The notes: generated from the letters alone by a model not told the origin. Positions 12,430 to 25,469 are shown, counted from the first letter of the stretch. The stretch is DNA of 64,000 bases from Riptortus pedestris (GCA_019009955.1 CM032233.1:63261501-63325500); one strand, 5' to 3'. Made by a program: numbers and translations.

Positions 12430-15400
12430 ATTGACAGTATTTGACTTAACATGCAGACATACTGCTATTCATGTAATTTCTTCCTAAGGTAATTTTCCAC
12501 AGGTTGTATTTTCTACTACAGATCCTGGACAGGCTCCTTGATAGGCGGATTGTTATAGACACGATTTAATCCTTCATAATTCAGAGAATGCAGAAAAATG
12601 TGCCTCCTCAAAAGTACCAAAAACTCAATTAAAGAACTTAAATTAAAATTTGACACCTTAAGCAAATGACAAAAACACTTGACAACGATACGAAAAGGGT
12701 GCCGTATACAAATTTTATTCCTGACCTTAAAATATACATTGATACTCATAATACAATGATAAAAGGACATAATTGAGTTAAGCCATATCTATACAGATTG
12801 AAACTAACAGACAGCCCATGTAATTTCACTTTAGAACAAACTTACCTGCACTTAATTTATGACTGTAGACTTCTTAAATGTGCAGAAAATCTATTTTTTA
12901 TAGTGGGAATCTGGAATTCTTACTATGGTAAATTTTTAAGAATTGAAATTGTACAATTTTTAACTTAGCTGTTTGATATATTATTTGAAGACAATGAATT
13001 ATTTATTTATATTTTTATTAATTTTTTCCATTATATATTTCAAAAAACTTGTTAATTTATAATTTCATTTTACTTTCTTTGAAGGGTGACTCTAATGAGG
13101 AGACAAATAAATTAAGTCGGGGACTTTTAGAGTTGAGCCACACGTTGCAAGACTGTCCTCACTAAAATATTCCTGAAATCTCAAAGTTTAGAAGGTGATG
13201 AAAACTTTGATAGCCCATCTCGTTAAGCTCCTCGGCCAATATTATGGATAAAAAAAACTAATTCATCATTAACTTCTATTAAAGAGTTCTTCAAATTTGT
13301 ATGGCAAGGATCACCAATAAATAACTTTCGTCGCCGCAGACTTTATTGTATAATGTTTTGTATAACATGTTTCGTGACGTACGTGTCATCAGTTCAAAGA
13401 AAATGATATTACAAAAAAGGTATATTGTTTTGGGCAAATAATATGATAATATATCATAGTTACCTTTACACTGGTAGCTTCAGGAGTTTTGGTAACCAAT
13501 GATACAAGCCCTAGGATTATAGTGTTTTGACTAGAACCCAAAATTTAAATTTGTTCCTTATTCCAATAATCTCACTTCACTTCTTCATTTATGTGTGGAA
13601 GTGTAAGCCCTAATTACATTCTTCTACGCTCGTTGGTGAATACACTCGTAGCAACATTTGGTTCTCTTCTATCGCAATATTTGTAGATTATTCTATTGTA
13701 ATAACATCAATGCAGTAAACTTGTATTGTTTATGTATCAATTAAAATTTACAACCTAACTGTGGAAAGGCGTTCGAGCTTACGAGAATTACAGTAATATC
13801 ACATTGGAATTGATGACTAAATAGGATTAGGAATACACTGGTCGACTCTTTGAGAAATATAGATTTATCAAGATAAACGACTTCAATGAAAAACACAATT
13901 GTTGAGTTTTGTCTGAAATAGCATATATAGAAGGTCAATTATTACCAACTATTTATAGGTTCGATTATTTAAAAATATAACAATAGTTTACACATGTGAA
14001 AATTTATTCTAAGATGTTTTGATTTAGAGATGTTCTTTTCTAGTTTTTACAAAGGTGAAGTTCTAGCGTCTCACTATTATCTTTTATCACTACTAGTGAA
14101 TAAGCTGATTGGACATCCTTGGCTCAAAGAGTTAATGAAGAAAATATTGTTGTGCAGTGCGTGGATACTAACATTTATCTACATTATTTTTGAAAATACT
14201 GAATTAAAAGATTTCTTCATTTCATGCATTAAGAGTGATTACCTATAATTGAAGACAACATTTCATTTCATGGAATGAATTGAAGATTTTCAAATAATGG
14301 GCTTCCTAGGTTCTATAATATCGATTATGGTTTGAAATGCTATCAAGATATTTCCAATAATGTAAAAACGTAATGCAACAGGCATTATCTTTCTTAGTTT
14401 TCTTTAAATTTATCGTTTATATTATAATGTTTGGCTTTAATTCATTATTAATAATTTGTTGATAATGTCACCACTCAATTTAAAAAGTTAATTTATTGAG
14501 CTTGAAGTTTATAATTTCTATTTTGAAAACAAATATGATACTTAAAGTTCATTTGTTTAAAAATGTAGTAAATTCCTGAAATGAAGGAATTTTAAATGAA
14601 ATAAGATTTTGACCACGGTAATGCTATATGAGAATTTTAATTTCGAAATATTGTTACAGAAATTTTGATGTTTCAGGTTGTAGGAAATGTCCTTGAAGCT
14701 GAGCATTGAGCGAATCGCCTAGAACCATAATTATGAATCATTAATGAATAAAGTAATTTACGTTCGTTAGTAAAACCTGGAAGCCCATTAGAAACTTTTT
14801 TATGTTTATTTTTATGGAAAAACAGTGCTTAACGATTTTGTGATATTGAGACATTTTTATAGAAATATTTTTAATATGTAACTTTATATTTCTGATAAAA
14901 ACAAATCATTAATATGACTTGAATAGTAAACACACTTTATTGAATATTATTGAATTATTAATTCAGTTGATTATGATTTCTCAAGAGATAACATCAACGC
15001 CTTACTTGAAGATGAATTTATTTAAACTTTTAACTTTTTGTCAATTCATATACACATGTTGAAGACAGAAGACTGGTGTCTTAGGCAGTTTACAATGGTG
15101 GTAAGATAATGAGAAATATATTTCAATAGCTTAACTGATTTCTCAATTGTTAATTCACTTAAAAAGAAGTGCAGAGCAATTTTAAAAGTGAGTTTTTATC
15201 ATGGACCAAAAATACAAGTGTATTCACCTCACGATTAATAATGCTGTATTCTTATAATGTGAAAATAGGATAATATCATAATTATTAATAATAATAAGGC
15301 ATAAATCATGTTCAGAAGTTACTCATTGAGCGTTTTATACATTTTAAAATGTTTAGCTTTAATTTATATGAATAAAAAAATATAAAATGTACTTAATTTC

Positions 15401-16680
15401 TTTATTCTTTGCCCTTTAATATATTTCTATAAATTATTAAATAAATTATAGTTAAGTAAAGAATAATATTTTGAAGACGTCTCACGATTCTTCTAATGTA
15501 TTCTAATTACAATATATGAATATCTATACATGATTTTCTTTTCCATGTAATTTGAAGAAATAAAGAGGAAATCAAATAAGTAGATGTAATTAAATCTAAG
15601 TAATAAATAAGTCATGACTTGATATTCCATGATTTCAATATCCATTTATGGAATAAGTACTGAACCAAAATTAGCTTTTGGGTCTCGGTAAAACCGAGTA
15701 TAGTAGTTCTCCACTTCAATCAAATACATGATTTCTCCAAAGTTGTTTCTGAATTTACTTTTGCAATCTTTATTACTGGCTCTGTAGATACAATTATATC
15801 TATTTTCATGCTTCACTTCCTTGTAATTCAATGTATTGAAAAAAGGAGAATGTTTTTTTTGATAATTCCTAACTACCAAGTTATGATAAAAAATATAAGG
15901 TTTAAATAAGAAATTGACAGAACCACGGCTAACTAAAATGTGGTTTTATCGGAAATCGCTCAATAACTGAAGAAAGTAATGTAACAAATATTTTTGGCGT
16001 AATATGCTAATGGTGTCATACTAGTTGTGATATTTGCAGAGAATTATTTGAAAAATGCAATAATTTTAGAATTAATGAATCTACAATTAAGTATATATAA
16101 GGAGTAGACAGCAAAAGCAATCAATCTGATCTTTTATTACATTTGCGTTATAGACAAATCTTCGCTCTACTTTTGGGCTCATTTCTTGGAGGGAAAGAAT
16201 TGTGTGAAAGGGAAAATTAAAAACAACTCTGAATTCCAATGTAGAACTGCAATACAAAATCGGGAATTTCAGTCTGCAAATTATAATGATCTGAATATAG
16301 AAACTGTGACTGACGGCCAGAAGGGCACAATGGTGAGATTATAAGAGCCCTTATCGGAAATAACAGCCCCTAAAATTCCCGCGAGATGAGAATGGAAAAC
16401 CCAAGAGCATTATTATATAGTTCTAACATGACCCTTAAGAAGAGGTTATTCCATGTCGTTAGTCCACCTTCAGCTTCAAATAGCTATCTAATGAAAATTA
16501 TAACTCCTTATCTCTGTATAACCCCCAACAGTTACTTCAGCATTCATTTGGTCTTCATCATGAATGTAGATATATTGAATTAAGCTCTATGAATGATATC
16601 CATATTCACTGGTCGATATCACAAATTTCCATTCCAAAATCGAGAAATCCCGTTTATTTATGTAAAAAATGTCAATGTTT
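12430..16680. other. AT-rich non-coding stretch
   Basis: About 4 kb without a recognisable element or gene. Open frames up to 84 codons occur on both strands (for example 12516-12770 minus and 15646-15879 minus) but none has a motif I recognise. The segment near 13345-13395 (GTTTCGTGACGTACGTGTCATCAG) resembles the 'decoding' tails seen in some invertebrate retroelements, but the resemblance is too short to call. Confidence 0.5.
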
Positions 16681-16802
16681 AGCAGATTTCCCTTAGGGGA
16701 AATCAGCTATTGAGGTCGTACTCATGACGCGATTTTCGAAATTTTTCTTCAAATGTCCATCGACCCTACCTAGTAGATGACGAAAATGAGGTCCGTTCAG
16801 AA

Positions 16803-16855
<53 letters not shown>

Positions 16856-17275
16856 TGTTACCGCTCTAGCGGTCGCAATTTTTTGTTTGTCGTTACTAAA
16901 CACGATATTTAGTCGTTTCATGTAAAATGAAAGATCAAGTTCGTTAACGGCTGAAATCGGACCAGTGGGAGGGGTGGGGTTTAGAGGGGGGATTTTCGAA
17001 ATATCTCCGTTACTATACATCGGATCGAAAAATTGTAAAGAACCAAACTTATTGAAAATGAAATGTACTATAAATATTGTTATATACATTTATTCTTTAT
17101 CTTGAATATTAACCGAGATATTTGCATTTTTATTAAATGTTAACGTACGAGAGTGAATTTCCCGCCAAAAGCTAGTTCAGCCGTTTTCGTAACTGTTCGA
17201 CTCTCGTGAAATTTTTCTTTTGTAAAACATCACGTGGGAAATCTGCTTAGTTTACGCAGCCCCTGCGTGACGGAC
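16681..17275 (+). mobile_element. HINE-like element, intact reference copy (595 bp)
   Basis: This is the best plus-strand copy and defines the family. The order is: left palindromic block starting AGCAGATTTCC (16681-16709); left arm to about 16800; (TA)n at about 16806-16852; near-palindrome CCGCTCTAGCGG at about 16861-16872; and a body with GAAATCGGACCAGTGGGAGG, a G-rich run and ATATCTCCGTTACTATACAT. Then come TTGAATATTAACCGAGATAT and the right end CACGTGGGAAATCTGCTTAG with the hairpin ACGCAGCCCCTGCGT, ending CGGAC. The two ends share an 11-base inverted match (AGCAGATTTCC/GGAAATCTGCT). No target-site duplication is evident, and no protein is encoded. A non-autonomous Helentron is the best fit; an unusual TIR MITE is the alternative. 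Confidence 0.88.
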
Positions 17276-17279
17276 ATTA

Positions 17280-19420
17280 TTGTCCCTCACAACGTCATAC
17301 AAACATTATTTGTATAGGATGATGTATTGACATTTTTAGTATAGTGATTAGGCAAATGTTTTTATTTTGAGTAGTAACCGTCGTCGGATTTTGTAATGCA
17401 TATATTCAATTTACTATCCTACAATTAATATTATTTATGAATAATTTAATAAAAAATAAATTTCATTTTCCATTTTTTTATATAAATAAAACTCTTTAAT
17501 AATACATTTAAATTGATTTATTTATCTAATGTTTATGTATGATTTAAATTTTATCAATTGGGCCCATTAACAGTAAATCAACCTCGTGGAGGAATATATT
17601 TAGTTCTCTATGATGCAATATGGAAACTGTCTACGATATCAACTTATTATGTAAGAAATAAAAACAAAAGAAAATAAGGAAAAACCCGGGTTTTCTCATT
17701 CTAATTTATGTTCTATGAGAGACCTCAAATATTATTACATTTTTATCAGATTTTAATGAACATTTTTTTGTTTAATTATAAGAAAAAATAACCAATTTGG
17801 TCAGCTGAACAGGAATTTTAGAACGATAAAATTAATAAATCGCAAACCATACGGGTAGATTATAATTTTACGCATTTTTTTTTCCAAAGAGGACTAATTA
17901 GTGTCTTCGATCTCCAAAATTAAATGTTAACTCTAAAGGACTGATAAGGATATAGCAAAATTTAAAAAAATATATATATTTTTGCTTCGTTTGACCTCGG
18001 GTGACTTATAATTAAGCATAACGGTTCTACAAAAATGAAAACTGTTAAAGGTTGTGTAACATTTAAAATGTTTTTACTATTTTACTCCAGACATTTAATA
18101 TGTTCCATTAATTATAGTTGACTCTGTTTTATTCTACATTCTTATTAATTTCATCACTATACAGACCATAACGCTTAATTTAGGACAGAATGTATGTGTA
18201 AGAAGGAGTCTATCTTGGCTGAATGGGTATTCTATATCTTTGGTTATATTGTCGCCTAACGGAGTATACGTAAACGTAATAGGTAGATTGAGAATTCCTT
18301 TGATTAGTCTAAGACCGCGAATGAGGCGAAAGTCATTCAAAACCACCTAAGTTAATTCAGATGAAAAAAGTAAATTTCAATGTCGATCACAAACCTACTA
18401 TTTGGTTTTCTGGGGTTAGTGTTAACATTCGGATGGGGTATTGCCTGCGTTATTGCTTATATTGGGGCAACCCGTAATATTTTCATTTATACTCAGTTAT
18501 ATTTTCGACTTGTACGATGATAAGAAATAGTAAATGGAGAGGCAATCAACTTTCTCATAATTAATGCTTCACATTTTGTTGTGGGAATACTGTTGGTTAA
18601 TCCAATACTTGTGAAGAGGAACAAGTTCTCTTTAGACTATTTATAGAACAATACTAGCCATAACTTAAATATTGGAACCCAACCAATATTTTTATTTTTA
18701 AATGAAAAGAAGCAAGATCTTGTGCGCTTAATACCTTTAACAAATCTGCAACATTATTAACACGTACTCTCACTTTAGCAGTACACCGAACGAAGTTTCT
18801 TTTGCCCCTAAGTGGGTTTTGAAATCTTCATTATCTTGGAATCTGAATTGATCAAAGCTCCATCGACTTCTAATCTTCGGCAAAATTTTGATCGGCTTGT
18901 TTTGCGTGTGAGTAAATTCACGCTGCCTGTTCTGTTGAGAGTATAAGGTCTACCCCTGAGATAAGTAAGAAGTTAAAGTCGGTAACATTATTTTCTTTAA
19001 TTTGCCCGCAACAAAACAGAAAACACAAAAGGACATTCATTCAAATTATTATTATTAAGGCAAATATATAAAATTTTTGGTGAAATATTTACTGTAATTA
19101 ACTAATAATATATTAATAACTGAGATAATATAACTTGATGAACCTAATAAGCAATAGTTTAAATTGATATATAAACGACAGGAAGTATTGTCATTACAGA
19201 CATTCGTATACGACTTCTTTCCTCCAAGCGGACTTCATTGTTATAACCGAAAATGTACTTTAATTTTGCTTTTTTGAGACGTATCGACATTCTCAGATAC
19301 ACCCATAACAGATACACTCACTCAGTTATTGTGCCCACCTACATTGTGAGCTAGTCAGCTACTGTCCTTCAGTGTCACTTGGGACATTGACATTTTAGCA
19401 TAATATACCAAATCTGAAAA
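17280..19420. other. AT-rich non-coding stretch
   Basis: No repeat family member is recognised. It contains one small hydrophobic open frame, listed at 18380-18520, and a 70-codon minus-strand frame at 18134-18346 without a recognisable motif. Confidence 0.5.
18380..18520 (+). CDS. small hydrophobic open frame (46 codons)
   Basis: An ATG-started frame of 46 residues. Residues about 6-30 form one strongly hydrophobic, glycine-containing segment (LLFGFLGLVLTFGWGIACVI followed by AYIGA), then a polar, basic tail. It would read as a single-pass membrane microprotein or as a membrane-segment exon of a larger protein. No family is recognised, there is no good Kozak context (T at -3), and a frame this short can arise by chance. 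Confidence 0.15.
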   Translation: MSITNLLFGFLGLVLTFGWGIACVIAYIGATRNIFIYTQLYFRLVR

Positions 19421-20261
19421 AAAAGTTCGTTAAGCGGTATAGCACTCTTGTCATCTCATATTACCACATAATCTGTATTTATATGTAAAAAACTGATGAG
19501 TAGAAGAGGGGGGGGGTTACTGACGCTAAAAAAACAAGAAAGTACTACGGATATCTCACTTAATACTCGAGCTAGGAAATAATTCATAGAGCAAAAATTG
19601 TGATACATCAATAGTTTAACAAGATTGGATAAACAACAATTTCCAATCCGACTCATTAAGTTTTCCAATCCCCCTCTAAACCCTCACTAGTCCAGGTCCG
19701 ATTTCGGCCTATAACAAATACCATCTTTAGTCTTGAATGAAATGGTAAAATATCGAGTATTGTATAGATCAAATAATCATTTTCAAGTAAAGAACTAAAA
19801 ATCTTGGCTGGAGATATCGTCAGATAACTTATTTGCATGTATCTCACAAAGCAAATGCTCAGTGAAAACATTATTTGGTATTTAACCTTGGGATGAAGTG
19901 GTTCATGATATAAAAGCTTATTGTTAATATGGCATGAGCAGGAGTGGTGGTTTACTGAAAGCAGAACATTATAAAATCCAAATATTTCGGTTAATACTCA
20001 TGATACAGAAAATTTGTAGAAATAATACTTATAGGGAATTTTCGATAAGAAATTTTCAATAAGATTGGTTCTTTACAATTTTTCGGTCGGACGTAAAATA
20101 ACGGGGCTATTTCGAATCTTCGAAATTCCCCCTGTCTAAACCCGCCCACCCACTGGTTGGATTTCAGTCATGAACGAAGTTGATCTTTATTTTTAAATAA
20201 AACGAATAAATATTAAGTTTGGTAACGATCATACAAAAATTGCGACCGCTAGAGCGGAAAA

Positions 20262-20307
<46 letters not shown>

Positions 20308-20318
20308 GTGTGTGTATG

Positions 20319-20368
<50 letters not shown>

Positions 20369-20374
<6 letters not shown>

Positions 20375-21447
20375 GTAACCTCTGTCTGTACATTGATTTT
20401 TTTCGCGAAATTTCACGATAACTTTTCGTTTCACATGTCATAGACACCATATCTGCATTTTGTTTCTTTCGTGTATGTTTGTTTGTTTGTTTGTTTGTTA
20501 CCTTTTCACGCATAAATGGCTGAACCGAATTTTATGAAACTTGGTATGTATATTACTACTAACCCAACTTAGACTTTAGGCTATATTAATTTTCTCTGAG
20601 ACGAACAAGAGTGGGGGTTATAAGGGAAGCCTGAAATTAAAAATAGCGATATTTCGTTGTCTATTGGTTTTTCGGTAAATATGCACATAACAAAAGTTGT
20701 TTATTGTGTTATTTAGAGTAACTTTTGTTATATACACTTTTGTCGTATACCGAAGTTTAAATGCGTTATACGCTAAAAATTATAGCGGGAGTCAACAATA
20801 TTATTTGCCAAAAAAGACTCAACCGAACTAAATAAAACTCAGTATGTGTATTAGCAGTGAGGCCTTCATTATAATAAGCCATACCAACATTTCTATGGAC
20901 GGGCAGGAGTGGGGGTTATAAGGGAAGCCTGAAATTAAAAATAACGATATTTCGTTTCCTATTGGTTTTTCCGCAAATATAAACATAACAAAAGTTGTTT
21001 ATTTTGTTATTTGGAGTAACTTTTGTTATATACACTTTTGTCGTATACCTAAGTATAAATGAGTTATACGTTAAAACTTTAGCGGGCACTAACGGCTGAA
21101 CCGAACTTAACAAAACTCGGTATGTCAATTAGCATTATTTCCCCAAGATTATAAGTTATATTAAAATTTTTAGGTTCGAACGGGAGGGGGGTTAAAAGGG
21201 AGAACTGAAATAAAAATTCACCATATTTACATGTATAAGAGACGGGAAATATAAAAACATCGAAGGCTGTGAAGCCTTATCGAACAAATAATTCTATTAT
21301 TAGCAAATCACCGGCAACGACGGGTATCAATCCTAAACACTGGGACGGGTAAATGTTAAAATATTGTGCAATGTAAAGCCTGCTAAAAAATACCATCACC
21401 ATTCAGCCTCAAATGAATTCCCGGGCGAAGCCGGGTATCTGAGCTAG
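20369..21447 (+). mobile_element. non-autonomous Helitron with internal tandem repeat
   Basis: The 3' end is diagnostic: a hairpin with stem CCCGG/CCGGG (21420-21424 and 21431-21435) is followed 9 bases later by CTAG (21444-21447) and a host T. The 5' side has the TCTGTCTGTAC start-like block near 20381 and a (TGTT)n tract at about 20478-20503, typical of insect and crustacean Helitrons. The exact 5' nucleotide is uncertain within 20369-20381. Inside, about 2.5 copies of a roughly 280-300 bp unit begin at 20518, 20816 and 21094, each opening with a GGCTGAACCGAA-like block. No Rep/helicase is encoded, so it would depend on enzyme supplied elsewhere. It lies inside the microsatellite of a HINE-like element. 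Confidence 0.82.
20518..21235 (+). repeat. roughly 280-300 bp tandem repeat inside the Helitron
   Basis: Units start at 20518, 20816 and 21094; the third is partial. Shared blocks include TAAGGGAAGCCTGAAATTAA, the TATTGGTTTTTC block, CATAACAAAAGTTGTTTATT and ACACTTTTGTCGTATACC. The same unit occurs singly and inverted at 12115-12275. Confidence 0.85.
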
Positions 21448-21609
21448 TATATTATATATTTTGAACGGACCTCACTTTCGCCATCTCCTAGGTAGGATCG
21501 ATGGACGTCTGAAGAAAATTTTCGAAAATCCAGTCATGAGTATAACCTCAATAGCTGATTTTCCATGAGGGGGAAGTCATTTCCCATGGGGGGAGTCTGC
21601 TAAAACTGT

Positions 21610-22040
21610 AAAAAAAAAAAAAAAAAACCATTTCAATATACGGATTGCTATGAACTATAGTGCCAGGGGTGTGCTCCTCAGCTGGCTACGTTTGATATTG
21701 AACTGTACCGAGATTGTGTAGCCTGGATAAAACTGTGATCTTGTATCGATGGGAATTGTGAGCATGCGTCCCAGGAAGCCCTGCCTCTTGCCACACCCCC
21801 TTTTTCCAGCTCCCCTTTATTATAGCCGATCCCTGGATCAGGGGGTGAGAATCACGACAACCATTTTGAATCCTTTGTTTATATCAGATAAGGATTTATT
21901 CTCATTTGAAATAGATCAGCCACTTCCCAATAGTACTGGTCTGCCAAGCAAAGTTATAACATTTCGACCTAAATGATAATGTGTTATGTGCGCTTGAAGT
22001 TAAGCGGAAGGCCTAAGCAGGAAAAACCTAAGAGTGTTTA
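21610..22040. other. unassigned segment between two HINE-like copies
   Basis: A poly-A run lies at about 21610-21627, and then less AT-rich sequence includes a 75-codon plus-strand frame at 21749-21976. That frame has no recognisable domain and is proline-rich at its start. I cannot assign the segment. Confidence 0.4.
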
Positions 22041-22042
22041 AA

Positions 22043-22896
22043 GTTCGTCACGGAGAGATTGCGTAAGCTAAGCAGATTTTCCAAGTGCTGGCATGACACT
22101 ATACTGATATCATATCACCATATATTCTCTATTTCTAAACAACACTTCCGACGAGTAGAACTGGAGGCTGAAAATAAGTGCGAATAACTGGCTTAATGTT
22201 TGAGTTACGAAAACTCTATAAAACAATTGTAGAGCATCAATAGTGTGCGTCTGACTCATAATGACGAAGATATTTCCATGCTCTCCCTCCCTTTACCATT
22301 GACCTCTATGAACTTAGTGTTGGGCGATTAATTATTGAGTGAGGTACAGATCAAATAAATATTTTTATGCATATCTTTTAGTAAAGATGTGTTAAAAACA
22401 ATATTTGATATTTAAGGTTGGATTAAAACATTTCATGATATATTCCTTTATACTTAAAGTAAGATTACTAAAAGCGGTGGTATACTAAAGGCTTGACATT
22501 TAAAAATGAAAAACATTACGGTTAATATTCGAGATAAAGGAAAAATTTACCTAGCAACATTTATAGGAAATTAAATTTGTAATAAAATTGGCTCCATAAG
22601 ATATTTCGATCCCTATAACAATAAAAGATATATCAAATTCTCCCTTAAAACAGGAGGGGGGTTGATTTTCCCTACCACAGGTCTGATTTCAGCCATTAAC
22701 GATCTTGATCATTAGTTTTATACAAAACGTTTAAATCGCGAGTTTGCTAAATAGAAGTTGCAACCGCTAGAGCGTTGATAGACAATTATATAATATATTG
22801 TTTTGAACGGACCACATTTTCGTCATCTACTGGGTAAGATCGATGGGCATTGGACGATATTTTCCGAAAATCTCATCATGTGTACAACCTCAATGG
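22043..22896 (-). mobile_element. long-form HINE-like element, diverged
   Basis: Minus-strand copy beginning GTTCGTCACGG at the hairpin end, with GTAAGCTAAGCAGATTTTCC nearby. It continues through two body modules, with G/T-diverged pyrimidine tracts near 22285 and 22650. The motif CAACCGCTAGAGCG lies at about 22761-22774, followed by a short AT tract and the left arm (TTTTGAACGGACC to the CAACCTCAATGG block). The microsatellite has shrunk to a few AT repeats. It lacks the inner part of the left palindrome. Confidence 0.78.
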
Positions 22897-22899
22897 TAA

Positions 22900-25465
22900 T
22901 GTGTAATGTGATTTGTCGTGATGGGAAAGGCCTAAGTAGGAAAAAACCTAAAATGGTTATAGTACTTTGAATATTATAAACTCAAAAAAAGTGAATTCAA
23001 TTGTTGTTATTTCACTGTTTTCTTTTAAAGCTTAAATATTTCTTCATGCTCACTAGATTAAGAACCTTTGGTTAGAACAACAATAATGGCAATTATATTA
23101 CATAATTACACCGCTATTTAAATTTTTACGCTAATTTACGTTAACAAAAGACAGTCGTTCCAGAGAATTATGAGAATAACAATGTCGAAAAAAGAAAAAC
23201 TGATTGACTGTTATAATTATCAACACTTAAATAAGAAAAAAAAAGTTTATTTCGAATAAAATCCTGATCTCATGAGAGAAAAAGTAATACTTCGGTATTT
23301 TAGAATGCTTATATAAATCTATTTAAACAGTTCAATGAAATTTAGATTTTTTACAGTTACAAGATTTCCTAGGAATTTTATTAAATAGTGGATTATTCTT
23401 GGCTAGTATGACCCATTTTTATATTAAGTCTAGAAGATATGGACTTCGTATCCTTAGTACCGCTTATAAATATCACCACCCGATTTTAGCTTCTAGTGAA
23501 ATCCAAAAAAGTGCATCTTAAGCCGAATTTTGAGGTCGGGAGAGATATCCTTTCTTGTGATAGTTTTTTTCTTTTCGGAACCCTAGACTTAGAATCTGAT
23601 CCAGATAGAGTTGTTTTCTCGTTCATCTGACCAAATTAATTCGGGAAAATATGCTTTCCAACGTTCCCTCCTAGTAATCTTTGTCTTACTTTACTAAATT
23701 CAAACGAATCATCAAACATGACTAGTGAACAATGGCTTCTTTACTTTAGCTCTCGTATTTGTGTACAGCATTATCCAGTTCTCCAGTTCTAATCAATCTG
23801 GTTGTGAAACATTTATTTTTCTCAAATTACTTTTAAATATTCACTTTAATTTTAAATAAGGCTAAGTAAACTCATTTTTTAAATTTATTTTTTATTGAGC
23901 CAATCATTTTAATCCAAATGTGCTATTTACGAGCCATTTACCCATAAGGAAGTACATGTTTTATAAATTATATTTCATTAATTTATATATTGCATGGAAG
24001 GTACCAATCAGAAAGAAAACGGACCCATCATATAGACCTAATATCTGTTAATAATTAATTAAAAAGAGAGACGTGATAAAAAATACAAAAAAGTATGTAG
24101 GATGTGTAGAAACATAAGTCAGCAATAGAAATTTTACTCAAACATATATTTTTATAAGACTACCTCCAGTATAAAGAGATTAGCTTATATAGCGGGCAGG
24201 TATATATGCTAATCTAACTTTTGTTTACTAAGAGGTTGATAAACTTGCCCATGTTGTTGTTTGGTTGGATTGCAATAATACCTTTCGTACAGTATAAACA
24301 TTGAAAACACTACCGGACTAACGGATTTGTGAGCTGCTCAAAATGATAATGGATTATTAATCATTAAAAACAGTCAAATTCTTAAAATAATTTAATAATT
24401 TTAATTAAATTTAATTTTAATATTCTAAGTCATTCTTATCATTTCATTAAAGACGGATTATATAAACTGGAAGGAATATCGTTAATCCACTTTAATTCTG
24501 TGATATTGTTTTATATATCAAATCCTTTTTGTCTGTATCATAACTTTCTAAACTACAAATATCTACCTACTTATGGTAAAATAGTGCAATTTTTATATTT
24601 TAACGGGATGTTTTGTTGATTTGAATCCTAGATAGCACCAATTCGTAATATTCATCTAATAACCATTCCCTGCTTCCGGTAAATCAAGACAATCGTTGTA
24701 CAGAAAGATCGTCTTCAGCATATGATGAAAATGAAATGATTATTAACGCTGAGATTATACCAAGTTTTGTATTTTGACATGAACCCATTTTTATTTTAAT
24801 CCACCCTTGACGAGCAACAGGTAACCTGTACAACCTGCTTCGATATTCGTCTACTTCAAAAGTATAATCAAGTGCATGACTGACCAAAAAGGACATTTGA
24901 GTTCTGTGATGAAAATGATGGGACTTCAGGCTTCAGAAATTCTAATGTTGATATTCATCGAGAAACCATTTTTATTTCAACTCGTTATTAGTAACACATA
25001 AATAACATCGAAAATCTTTCCTCAAACTTTGTATTATTTTCTGCTGCAAAAATGTCACATTTGCCTAAAATGTTTTATTCATTTTAACGTACTACCGAAA
25101 ATTGTGGTAAATATAGAATTAAATTGATGTATCTTTTTATTCCATGTGATCGAAGTGAGGAAATGAAAACCGTTTAAAGGAAGAGCCTAATTAGGCAAAG
25201 GATTTCATCGTCACGTTTCTCTAAGTACTATTCATATATTGTATTGAAGTACTGATACTCTTCAGTAGCTCTACCAGTAATTTATCTCTATTGTTCCTTT
25301 ATTGATTGGGCGTGTTATGATCAATAGCACCTCCTTGAAATGACAATACCAATTCATTCTTTCCTGTTTCCCCTGGAGTGTTTGAATATTTATTGCAATA
25401 TACCAACTTTTTAAGATTATTGAAGAGAGTGTCACATTTAAAGCAATTTTTGTAAATGAATTCCT
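22900..25465. other. AT-rich non-coding stretch
   Basis: No family repeat, RNA gene or credible coding frame is seen. The 70-codon minus frame at 24684-24896 has no motif. Confidence 0.5.
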
Positions 25466-25469
25466 TCAT

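Larger units (their letters stand above)
19425..21601 (-). mobile_element. long-form HINE-like element split by a Helitron
   Basis: Minus-strand copy of the long subfamily. Its right end, at low coordinates, is decayed (GTTCGT at 19425; hairpin lost). Two successive body modules follow: about 19490-19860, with GATGAGTAGAAGAGG and a G run, and about 19950-20230, with the GATTGGTTCTTTACAATTTT and AACCGCCC-like pyrimidine blocks. Then come GCGACCGCTAGAGCGG and a (CA)n(TA)n tract to about 20368. The Helitron listed separately occupies about 20369-21447. The left arm resumes at about 21452 (TTTTGAACGGACCTC) and runs to TCTGCTA at 21601. The reading frames at 20219-20513 are microsatellite artefacts. 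Confidence 0.85.

Noticed and set aside
20219..20513. Open frames on both strands over CA/TA repeats
   Set aside because: Microsatellite artefacts at the junction of a HINE-like element and a Helitron.
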